DNA of 64,000 nucleotides, from assembly GCF_023555495.1 (NCBI RefSeq), contig NZ_JALCZO010000004.1, positions 248,001 through 312,000 of the forward strand, read 5' to 3'. Positions 27,391-37,300 of this stretch are shown here, in pieces (positions within the stretch are counted from its first letter, which is position 1; each line of letters begins with the position of its first letter). The position numbers were made by a program, and so were the translations under genes. The DNA comes from Polaribacter sp. Z022 (GTDB lineage: Bacteria > Bacteroidota > Bacteroidia > Flavobacteriales > Flavobacteriaceae). The notes under the pieces are model-generated. The model was not told the DNA's origin and did no database searches. It saw only the letters and a list, made by a program, of their open reading frames with translations.

Positions 27391-27600
27391 ATATATATTT
27401 TGATTAATTTTACTTCATTTTTTTAAAACAAGGCAAGATACTATTTCTTCCTCTTTTTACAAAGGTTTTAACGCTTCTAATTGCGCTTAGTTATTAACAT
27501 TTTTTGATAATTTTTAACACTATTTTATTTGTTTGATTTCTAAGAGTTTTCTACCTTGGTATGATAGACTAAATGTCATTTATTTACCATTGGCATATTT

Positions 27601-27635
27601 TTTGTAATTAACCACAAAAAAAAGGACTAATTTTA
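27601..27635 (+). promoter_or_regulatory. Candidate clpC promoter
   Basis: TTTG at 27601-27604 is followed, 23 nt later, by TAATTTTA at 27628-27635, an imperfect -7 element, 29 nt before the clpC ATG. Confidence 0.35.
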
Positions 27636-27664
27636 CAATACATCAATTAAAGACATAAAGAAAT

Positions 27665-30229
27665 ATGGATGATAATTTTTCACCAAAAGTTAGAGATGTT
27701 ATTACTTTCAGTAAAGAAGAAGCACTACGTTTAGGGCAAGAATTTATTGGAACAGAGCATCTTTTACTTGGTTTAATAAGAAAAGGAGAAGGTAAAGCAA
27801 TAGAAATATTAACAGCTTTTGATATTGACTTAGGTTTATTACGCACTAAACTAGAGCAATTAAACCCTGCTAATCCTACTTTTATTGAAAACAACGACAA
27901 ACCAAGTTTACGTTTAACTAGGCAAGCAGAAAAAGCTCTAAAAACAACTTTTTTAGAAGCTAAATTATATCAAAGTGATTCTATAGATACAGCTCATTTA
28001 TTACTGTGTATTTTAAGAAACGAAAATGATCCTACAACAAAATTAATTCAAAAATATCATGTAAATTATGAAGAAGCTAAAACTTTATACAAACAATTAC
28101 ATGTAGATGATACTGACGCTGAATTACCAACAAATCCTATAGCTGAAACACCTTCTGATGATGAATTTGCTTCAGAAAAAAAGAACCCTTTTGATCAACC
28201 TCAAAAAGGAAAAAATGTAAAAAAATCTAAAACTCCTGTATTAGATAATTTTGGTAGAGATTTAACAAATTTGGCTGAAAATGGAAAATTAGATCCTGTT
28301 GTTGGAAGACAAAAAGAAATTGAAAGGGTTTCTCAAATTTTAAGTAGAAGAAAGAAAAACAATCCAATGTTAATTGGAGAACCTGGTGTAGGTAAATCTG
28401 CCATTGCAGAAGGTTTAGCATTAAGAATTGTAGAAAGAAAAGTTTCTAGAATTTTATTTGATAAAAGAATTGTTTCTTTAGATTTAGCAAGTTTAGTTGC
28501 TGGCACTAAATACCGTGGACAATTTGAGGAAAGAATGAAAGCTCTAATGAATGAACTTGAAAAGAATGATGATATTATTCTTTTTATTGATGAAATTCAC
28601 ACCATTGTTGGTGCTGGTGGAGCAACAGGTTCTTTAGATGCTTCTAATATGTTAAAACCTGCTCTTGCAAGAGGAGAAATACAATGTATTGGAGCAACAA
28701 CTCTTGACGAATTTAGAACAAATATTGAAAAAGATGGCGCTTTAGAACGTCGTTTTCAAAAGGTAATTGTTGAGCCAACAAGTGTAGAAGAAACAATACA
28801 AATTTTACATAATATTAAGGCAAAATATGAAGAACATCATAATGTAGATTTTACTGACGATGCTATTGAAGCTTGTGTAAAATTAACAAATAGATATATG
28901 ACAGATAGATTTTTACCAGACAAAGCTATAGATGCTTTAGATGAGGCTGGTTCTAGAATTCATATTACTAATATTGTAGTTCCTCAACAAGTTTTAGAAC
29001 TAGAAGCTCAACTAGAAATTATAAAAGAACGTAAAACTAATGCTGTAAATGGGCAAAAATATGAAGAAGCAGCTAAATTACGTGATGATGAAAAAAACAT
29101 GGAAGCTGCTTTAAGTTCTGCTCAAAATCAATGGGAAGAAGCTTCTAAATTAAATAGAGAAATTGTTACAGAAGACAATGTTGCTGAAGTAGTTTCTATG
29201 ATGACAGGTATTCCTGTAAATAGAGTTGCTGAAGCAGAAAGCCATAAATTACACGAATTACCTCAACTTATTAAAGGTAAAGTTATTGGTCAAAACGAAG
29301 CAGTTACTAAAGTTGTAAAAGCTATTCAAAGAAATAGAGTTGGTTTAAAAGACCCTAACAAACCAATTGGTTCTTTTATTTTCTTAGGACAAACTGGTGT
29401 TGGAAAAACACAATTAGCAAAAGTTTTAGCACGTGAATTATTTGACTCTGATGATTCTTTAATTAGAATTGATATGAGTGAGTACATGGAGAAATTTGCA
29501 ATTTCTAGATTAATTGGTGCTCCTCCTGGTTATGTAGGTTATGAAGAAGGTGGACAATTAACAGAAAAAGTAAGAAGAAAACCTTACTCTGTAGTTCTTT
29601 TAGATGAAATTGAAAAAGCACATCCAGATGTATTTAATATGCTTTTACAAATTTTAGATGATGGCTATATTACAGATAGTTTAGGAAGAAAAATCGATTT
29701 TAGAAATACCATTATTATAATGACTTCTAACATTGGTGCTCGTCAATTAAAAGATTTTGGTGGTGGTGTTGGTTTTGGAACCTCTTCAAAAAAAGAACAA
29801 GCAGATGCCCATGCAAAATCTGTTATTGAAGGAGCCTTAAAAAAATCTTTTGCACCAGAGTTTTTAAACAGAATTGATGATGTAATAGTATTTAATGCTT
29901 TAGAAAGAGAAGACATACATTCTATTATAGATATTGAATTAGACAAGCTACTAAACAGAATCTCAGACTTAGGTTATACTTTAAATTTAAGCGAAAAAGC
30001 TAAAGATTATATAGCAGACAAAGGTTTTGATAAAAAATATGGAGCAAGACCTCTTAAAAGAGCTATACAGAAATACATTGAAGATGCTTTAGCTGAAGAG
30101 ATTGTAAATTCTAAACTTTCTGAAGGTGATACTATTATAATGGATTTAGATGAAAAAGAAAATAAACTTACTATTAAAATAGAAAAAGGCGAAAAAAAAC
30201 CTGAAACTAGCACTGAAACAGAATCTTAA
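27665..30229 (+). CDS. clpC: ATP-dependent Clp protease ATP-binding subunit ClpC
   Basis: An 854-residue Hsp100 unfoldase. Two Clp_N repeats (1-75, 80-150) are followed by a Lys-rich linker, the first AAA+ domain with Walker [10 protein letters not shown] (238-246) and Walker [15 protein letters not shown] (near 300), a short UVR-type coiled-coil middle region ([17 protein letters not shown], near 475), and the second AAA+ domain with Walker [10 protein letters not shown] (near 575) and ClpB_D2-small at the C-terminus. The short middle domain separates it from ClpB. It feeds substrates to ClpP and takes part in protein quality control. Monocistronic, ending at a strong terminator. Confidence 0.96.
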   Translation: MDDNFSPKVRDVITFSKEEALRLGQEFIGTEHLLLGLIRKGEGKAIEILTAFDIDLGLLRTKLEQLNPANPTFIENNDKPSLRLTRQAEKALKTTFLEAKLYQSDSIDTAHLLLCILRNENDPTTKLIQKYHVNYEEAKTLYKQLHVDDTDAELPTNPIAETPSDDEFASEKKNPFDQPQKGKNVKKSKTPVLDNFGRDLTNLAENGKLDPVVGRQKEIERVSQILSRRKKNNPMLIGEPGVGKSAIAEGLALRIVERKVSRILFDKRIVSLDLASLVAGTKYRGQFEERMKALMNELEKNDDIILFIDEIHTIVGAGGATGSLDASNMLKPALARGEIQCIGATTLDEFRTNIEKDGALERRFQKVIVEPTSVEETIQILHNIKAKYEEHHNVDFTDDAIEACVKLTNRYMTDRFLPDKAIDALDEAGSRIHITNIVVPQQVLELEAQLEIIKERKTNAVNGQKYEEAAKLRDDEKNMEAALSSAQNQWEEASKLNREIVTEDNVAEVVSMMTGIPVNRVAEAESHKLHELPQLIKGKVIGQNEAVTKVVKAIQRNRVGLKDPNKPIGSFIFLGQTGVGKTQLAKVLARELFDSDDSLIRIDMSEYMEKFAISRLIGAPPGYVGYEEGGQLTEKVRRKPYSVVLLDEIEKAHPDVFNMLLQILDDGYITDSLGRKIDFRNTIIIMTSNIGARQLKDFGGGVGFGTSSKKEQADAHAKSVIEGALKKSFAPEFLNRIDDVIVFNALEREDIHSIIDIELDKLLNRISDLGYTLNLSEKAKDYIADKGFDKKYGARPLKRAIQKYIEDALAEEIVNSKLSEGDTIIMDLDEKENKLTIKIEKGEKKPETSTETES

Positions 30230-30232
30230 AAT

Positions 30233-30264
30233 AAAAATCCTAAACTTTAGTTTAGGATTTTTTT
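30233..30264 (+). terminator. Terminator after clpC
   Basis: TCCTAAACT and AGTTTAGGA (30238-30246 and 30249-30257) form a hairpin preceded by A residues and followed by seven T. Confidence 0.88.
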
Positions 30265-30277
30265 ATACATACACTCT

Positions 30278-30772
30278 ATGAAAAAAATAATTTTAATTGT
30301 AATCTCATTATTATATATCAATTCTTACGCTCAAAAAAAACAACTATGGGCTAAATCTTTTATTAACAAAAAAGCACCAGAACTAGTAGTCGAAAAATGG
30401 TTATCAAACGTACCAACAACTAAAGATAAATTTATATTAATAGATTTTTGGGCAACTTGGTGTGGTCCTTGTGTACGAGGTATTCCAGAAATGAATAATT
30501 TTCAGAAAGAATTTTCAGAAGATTTAGTTGTTATTGGTATAAGTAAAGAATCAAGATCAAAAGTTAAGAGATTTAAAAAAGCTAAAATAGAATACTTTAG
30601 TGCAATAGATACAAAAGGAACTATTAGTGATAAATTAAAAATTAGAGGAATACCACATTGTATAATTATAAACCCAAAAGGAATTGTAGTTTGGGAAGGT
30701 TGGCCACAATTAAAAGGTTACGAATTGACTTCAGAAGTTATACAAAAATTAATATCAGATTATAAATCCTAA
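30278..30772 (+). CDS. TlpA-like thiol-disulfide oxidoreductase
   Basis: A 164-residue exported thioredoxin-fold protein. Signal peptide 1-18 (ending NSYAQ), then an AhpC/TSA-Redoxin-type fold with active site FWATWCGPC (57-65). The cis-proline segment is IRGIPHCIIINPKG. Proteins of this kind reduce or isomerise periplasmic disulfides, for example in cytochrome c maturation or the stress response. The target cannot be read. It starts only 14 bp after the clpC terminator. Confidence 0.88.
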   Translation: MKKIILIVISLLYINSYAQKKQLWAKSFINKKAPELVVEKWLSNVPTTKDKFILIDFWATWCGPCVRGIPEMNNFQKEFSEDLVVIGISKESRSKVKRFKKAKIEYFSAIDTKGTISDKLKIRGIPHCIIINPKGIVVWEGWPQLKGYELTSEVIQKLISDYKS

Positions 30773-30931
30773 TTAAAAAATCACGATAATTTTATACATG
30801 TTATATTAAAAACTAAATAATACATAGCCAAATTTTTATTAGTTTAAAAGATAAATAACTCAACTACCATCTATATCTTTTAAAGAATACCCACCACAAT
30901 AACCTAAACAAAACCAATAAGTTAACGTTTA

Positions 30932-30960
30932 GGGGTAGGAAAAACCACCCTGCTTTTTTT
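30932..30960 (+). terminator. Terminator with a competing upstream helix
   Basis: GGGGT(A)GG pairs with CC-ACCC around an AAAAA loop with one bulged A, then GCTTTTTTT. An alternative helix CCTAAAC (30903-30909) with GTTTAGG (30927-30933) would share two bases with the terminator stem. Confidence 0.6.
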
Positions 30961-31121
30961 AGGAATTTACTTATTATTTTTAGAAATTTACATTATTGGT
31001 AATTTATAATTAAGACTTACAATAAGTATTAATTTGTAAAACCAAGTAGAAATACCCGATTTTAATATGAAAATTGTTTTCATTCAATTTTTATTATACT
31101 TTTAAACTATCAAACTAACTA

Positions 31122-31134
31122 ATTACTAACCCAA
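31122..31134 (+). repeat. Direct repeat ATTACTAACCCAA, copy 1
   Basis: A 13-bp exact match to the second copy at 31304-31316, 182 bp away. Confidence 0.6.
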
Positions 31135-31303
31135 GTTATCCCTATATTCTTATAATTCCTCCAATATGAATATACCTTTCTTATAACTTTTTTTTAAAAT
31201 TTAAACAATCAATTATTCTTTAATTGACATCTAATCTTGATTTGAAAAAAACAAAACTCGATTTTAATGGGATAATTATGTCCAAAAAAAACTAATAACA
31301 AAT

Positions 31304-31316
31304 ATTACTAACCCAA
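31304..31316 (+). repeat. Direct repeat ATTACTAACCCAA, copy 2, just before the adhesin start
   Basis: The second copy occupies the ribosome-loading zone of the adhesin gene, 11 nt before its ATG. Confidence 0.6.
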
Positions 31317-31327
31317 ACTTAATTATT

Positions 31328-34300
31328 ATGAAAACAAAACTAAACTTTATTATTAATCTTAAAAAACTGCTCATTATATGTGGTTTTTTATTTTTTACTA
31401 GTTCAGCTATGGCTAGTCATTTTAGACATGGAACTATTAGTTGGCGAGTTGTAAGTGGAAACACTGTTGAATTCAAAATTAGTCAAGCATGGGCTAATTA
31501 TGGTAATTGGACTATTGGACAAACTGGATATGGAGATAGACTGTATTTTGGTGATGGACAAAACACTCCTTTTTCTGTAGTAATTACTGCAGTAAATACC
31601 TCAGAAAATTGGTATTATGGGGAAACAACTTTTACACATACGTATGCAAATTCAGGTAATTTTTTGGCCTATTTTGGAGGATGTTGTAAAATCGGTCAAC
31701 TCTCTAACAATAGTGGTTCTTCTTGGAGAAGTGAAACAATAGTTAATGTTGGGTCTGGTAATGAATCTCCTGTTACAACAATGGCGCCAATAATTAATAT
31801 GCAAACCGGTTCAACAACAGCTACATTTCAAGTACCAGCTTCAGACCCAGATGGAGATACATTAACATATAGATTGGCAACATCTTCAGAAATTAATGGA
31901 GGGCAACCTTCTGGAATTTCCATTGACGCGAACACTGGTATAATAACATTTAATACTCAAGGTAGAGCTATAAATAGTTTATGGAATGCTGCCATTGTTG
32001 TAGAAGATGGGCAAACAAAAGTTATTAACGATTTTATCATAAAAATTGTTCAACAATCAAACCCTCCAGTTTTTGATTACACAGTAACACCTAATAATGG
32101 TTTTACATATCAGGTTTCTCCTGGTGTTCCTGTAAATTTTTCAGTAAAAGCAGATGACACTGATCCTGGTGCAACAGTTAGTTTACAATCTATTGGTGTT
32201 CCTCCTGGAGCTAATATCGTTTTAAATAACCAAAATATAAGTTCTATAACTGCCAACTTTAGTTGGACACCAACAGCTTCAAATTTAGGAACAAATGTTA
32301 TAAACTTTCTTGCACAAGATAATGTTGGAGCTCAAGTAAGTACCTCTGTAACAATTTTAGTGAGTTTAAAACCACAATTTGATGTACCGCCTACTCCTGC
32401 TGAAGGAATACATAATGTATATACACCTGGAGACGTCATAACATATACTGTTCAAGCTTCAGATCCTGATCCTTTAGATGTAGTTAGTTTTACAGATATA
32501 AAAGGTAAAGATATGATGGGTATGCCAATTGCACTTTACAATAATGCATCTTTTGGCAACTTAAATGGTATGGCTACAAACCCTACAAGCGGAACATTTA
32601 CATGGAATACCCAAGCAAGTGATTGGGGACATAAACATGTTTATTTTTATGCTACTGATAGCTATGGAGATGTTACAAGACATGAAGTTAGTCAATTAAT
32701 AAATACGCCACCTATTTTTACTTCTACTCCAGTTAATTCTGCAGATGTAGGCGTACAATATAATTATACAATTAGTATTTCAGATGCAGATATTGTATAT
32801 GGTGATGAAATAACTATCTTAGGAATTACAGTTCCTAATTGGTTAACACTTACAGATAATGGAGATGGAACTGCAACTCTAATTGGAACACCTTCTGTTT
32901 CTGACGTTGGTACTGCTTCTTTAAATATTCAAGGTGAAGATAAAAATCATCATCAAGATCCAAGAGGTATTATAAATCAACTTTTTGATATAACAGTAAA
33001 TAATTGTGCTATAGATGTAATAACATCAAACATTTCAATTGAACTTGATGCCCAAGGAAATGCATCAATTTCTACGAATGACATAGATAATGGTTCATCA
33101 GCTACTTGTGGAATTTCAACATTAGCCTTAGATAAAACTAATTTTAACTGTAACAATATTGGTCAAAACACAGTAACTTTAACAGTAACTGATACAAATT
33201 CTAATACTTCTTCTGCAACAGCAATTGTTACTGTAACAGAAAATACACCTCCAATTATTGATACTCAAAATGTAAGTGTTTATTTAGATGCTTCAGGTAA
33301 TGCAAGTATTGCTACTTTGCCTTCTTCAACTTCTATATATACTGAAAACTTTAACAACCAATCTTCAGGAGGAAATCTATCTTCATTAGTAAATTGGGAT
33401 GTATTAACTGGTAACGTAGATGTTGCTGACTTTATTCCTGGAAATGGAAGTCAAGAATTAGATTTAGCTGGTTCAGTAAATTCTATAATTAGAACTAAAA
33501 CAGCTATTAACTTAACTCCTGGTCAATATGAAATAACTTTTGACAATAAAGTTAATTCCAATCCTAGTGGAGGAAATACTGTTCTAGTTTCTATTGGTAC
33601 TGCTTTTAGCCAACAATTTGCCTCACCAAATGTTGCAACTCAAGAAAGTGCAACTTTTACAGTTTCTCAATCTGAAGCAGCATTTATTACTTTAGAGCAA
33701 TTAGGCACTTCTGATGCTTCAGGATCATTTGTTGGTAATTTTAATATTAATAAAATAGAAAATTCTTCTTATTCTGTTATAACACAAATAACAGATAACT
33801 GTGGTATAAGTAATATTTCAATTAGTAATTCAGATTTTACTTGTGATAATCTAGGTCAAAATACTGTAACAGTTACTGCAACAGATTTTAATGGAAATTC
33901 AACGAGTAGTCAGGCAATAGTTACGGTTATAGATGATATTATTCCAACTGCAATTACACAAGACATTACAGTTCAATTAGATGCAAATGGTACAGCTTCA
34001 ATAACTCCAGAAAGTATTGATAATGGTTCATTTGACAATTGTGAAATTGTAAACATGACTTTAGATAAATCAAACTTTACCTGCAATGACATAGGACAAA
34101 ACATTGTAACATTAACGGTTAATGATGCTGCTGGAAATGGAAGAACTATTCCTTCTAATTTAATTGGTCATTGGAACTTTAATTCTGGAACAGAACTTCA
34201 AGATCTAACTGGTAATTGGGGAGATCTTATTGTTTCTGGAAACGCATCTATTTCTAATGGAGAATTAGATGTAAATAATGGTGGTATGGCAAGAACATCA

Positions 34301-37300
34301 TCTTATAATGGACCAACAATTGGAAACAAAACATTAGTTTCATTTGTTTCTTTAGATAATTTAAATGTTAGATCTGGTTCAGCTATTACTATTGATGCTA
34401 TTTCAGTTGATAATTTTGACGGAATAATTTATGCAGAACAACAAGCTAATAGATGGATGAACGGTAGTTCTTATTTTAGAAGAACTCAAGCTCTAAATCC
34501 AGGATACGCAGAATCTGTTCCAAGTGAAAAAGTTATGGTTGCAATAACATATGAACAAATAAACTCTTCTCAAGTTAAAGTTTCTTTTTATAGAAATGGG
34601 GTAGCTTTTGGTTCATACACTTCAAACAATTATACAACTTGGAGTGCTAATAATGCTGAAATACTATTTGGAGCTAGACATTTTATTAATAACTCAAACT
34701 CTCAGATAGGTTCTTTAGATGCTCATGTAGATGAGGCAATGATCTTTAATAAAACCTTAACAAATGCAGAAATATTAGCTTTATATAATAAAGGTAATAC
34801 TGCAACTGCAACAGTAACAGTTGAAGACAATATTCTACCTACAGTAATTACTCAAGATATTGTTATAGAATTAGATGCAAACGGAAATGCTTCAATTACA
34901 TCAGATATGATAAACAATGCTTCTTTTGACAATTGCGAAATTGCATCTTATTCTTTAGACTTAGACAGTTTTAATTGCTCTAATGTTGGTAACAATACAG
35001 TTACTTTAACAGCTACTGATGTAAATGGTAATGTTGCTTCATCAACAGCAACTGTTACTGTTAAAGATACGATTTCACCAACAGTAGTCACTCAAGATAT
35101 TTCTATAGATTTAGACGCAAATGGTAATGCTTCAATTACTCCAGATATGATAGATAATGGATCTAATGATGCCTGTGGAATTGAATCTTATAGTTTAGAC
35201 ATGGATTCTTTTTCATGTGCAAATGTTGGAAACAATACAGTTTCTTTAACTGTAACAGATGTTAATGGTAATTCTGCTTCTTTAACTGCAAATGTAACTG
35301 TTAATGATATTACACCTCCAACAGTTTCAACACAAAATGTTGTTATAGATTTAGATGTTAACGGAACTGCATCAATAACTACAGATATGATTAACAATGG
35401 AACTTCTGATGCTTGTGGAATTACAACACTTGCTTTAAATGTTGACTCTTTTACTTGTGCAAATGTTGGTAATAACGAAGTTATTTTAACAGCAACAGAT
35501 GTTAATGGAAACTCAGCTTCTTTAACTGCAAATGTAACTGTTAATGATAATATTGCTCCTACTGTAATTACACAAGACATTGCACTTTTATTAAATACAA
35601 ATGGAAATGTTTCTATAACACCACAATTTATAGACAATGGTTCTTTTGACAATTGTGCTATTGCAAGCTATTCTTTAAGTAAAGATAGTTTTGATTGTTC
35701 TAATGTTGGATCAAATATAGTTACTTTAACTGTTGTAGATGTTAATGGTAACAGTACTTCAAATACAGCTACTGTTACAGTAAGTGATAATATTCCACCT
35801 GCTGCTATTGCTCAAGACATAACTGTTCAATTAGATGCAAATGGAAGTGCTTCAATTACTGCAAATGATATAGATAATGGCTCTTTTGATAATTGTTCAT
35901 TTACTACTTCTATTGATATCTCAGAATTTAGTTGTGCAAATGTTAATACAACAAATACAGTTACATTAACAGTAAGAGATACTAGTGGAAATACAACTTC
36001 TACAACAGCTAATGTTACAGTAATAGATAGTGTTATACCAAATGTAATTACACAAAATATAGATGTGTTTTTAGATGAAAATGGAAGTACTTCTATTACT
36101 ACAGACATGATAGACAATGATTCTTCTGATGCTTGTGGAATTGCTTCTATTGCTTTAGACACAACAACATTTAATTGTGCTAATTTAGGAGAGAACATTG
36201 TAACTTTAACAGTTACAGATGTTAACGGAAATGTTAATAGCAATCAAGCTACAGTTACAGTTATAGATAACATAGCTCCAATTGTTGGTACACAAAATAT
36301 ATCTGTAGAATTAGATGCTTTCGGAAATGCAAGTATTACTCCAGAAGATGTATTAATAATGACTGAAGATGATGTTGAAAGAGGTGATAGTTGTATTGTT
36401 TCTAATGCTAATGAACATGCAATGTGTTTAAATGACTATAAACATTCTAGTTATAAATACAAACATGGAAATAAGTATAAATACAGCTGTAAAAGTTCTA
36501 ACCATGGTCATCACAAAGACAATGCTTGTTTTTCTTTTGATACCAATCAAGGAACAGTTATTAAAAACCTTGATGGATCTATGGTAGTTACTGGTAACCT
36601 AATAAACCCAGAAGATGCTACAGATATTTGGCAAGTAACTTTAAATTTAGTAAACCCAAAAAATTGGACAGATTGGTCTCAATTAAAAAGAAAATACAAA
36701 GGTTCTAAAAGAAAAATAGGTTACAGCTATAAAGATTGGACATATTTTGAGTTAGGAACTGGAAGTAAATTAACAGGTGCAGGAACTAATGCAGGCTCTG
36801 AAACAGAAATCACTCAAAAGTATTCTAAATATGGTTTCCAATTAGGTGATAAAGCTAATTTAGAAAACGGTAATTATGGATTAAGTGGTACTTTTTATTA
36901 CATAAATTCTAAAGGAAAGAAGAAAAAAGGAGAATTTAATTTCGATATTTCTGATTGTGAACAATTACCTGTACCAGAAGGAACAGTATTTACAACTGAC
37001 AACTGTAGTATAGCAAGTACTTCTTTAGATATTAGTTCTTTTGGATGTGATAATTTAGGAGATAACACAGTACAAGTTTCTGTAACAGACCAAAGTGGCA
37101 ATACAACTACAGTACCTGTTACTATTACTGTTTTAGGAGAAACACCTTCTATTAGTATTGAAAACTTCAATACTGTTTATGGTCAAAAAGAAAACACTGT
37201 TTACTTAGGATATCAAGAAAGCGTTTATTTAAAAACTGAAGTAAGTGGTGGATCTGGATTTACTTATGAATGGACAGATGAAAGTGGAGATGTATTTTCT

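Larger units (their letters stand above)
30773..31327 (+). other. 555-bp gene-free region: terminator plus long leader of the adhesin gene
   Basis: No ORF above 12 codons is convincing. The left third ends with a hairpin/T-run terminator (30932-30960). The right part holds a 13-bp direct repeat (31122-31134 and 31304-31316), the second copy 11 nt before the adhesin ATG, with each copy preceded by CGATTTTAAT. That points to a duplicated promoter/leader segment. Otherwise featureless A/T-rich DNA. Confidence 0.5.

Noticed and set aside
27391..27664. Possible riboswitch or small RNA between gyrA and clpC
   Set aside because: Only A/T-rich divergent promoter sequence is visible; no stable hairpin or T run.
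31066..31104. A 12-codon frame (MKIVFIQFLLYF) in the adhesin leader considered as a leader peptide
   Set aside because: Too short, with no codon run or paired hairpins to suggest attenuation; frames like this are expected by chance in A/T-rich DNA.
35188..36243. Antisense frames of about 140-154 codons opposite the adhesin repeat array
   Set aside because: Their sequences repeat with the 80-codon period of the sense array, so they are shadows of it.
34841..36280. The regularly spaced repeats as a possible CRISPR-like or satellite array
   Set aside because: Units are 240 bp, contiguous, in frame and protein-coding with conserved Cys residues.
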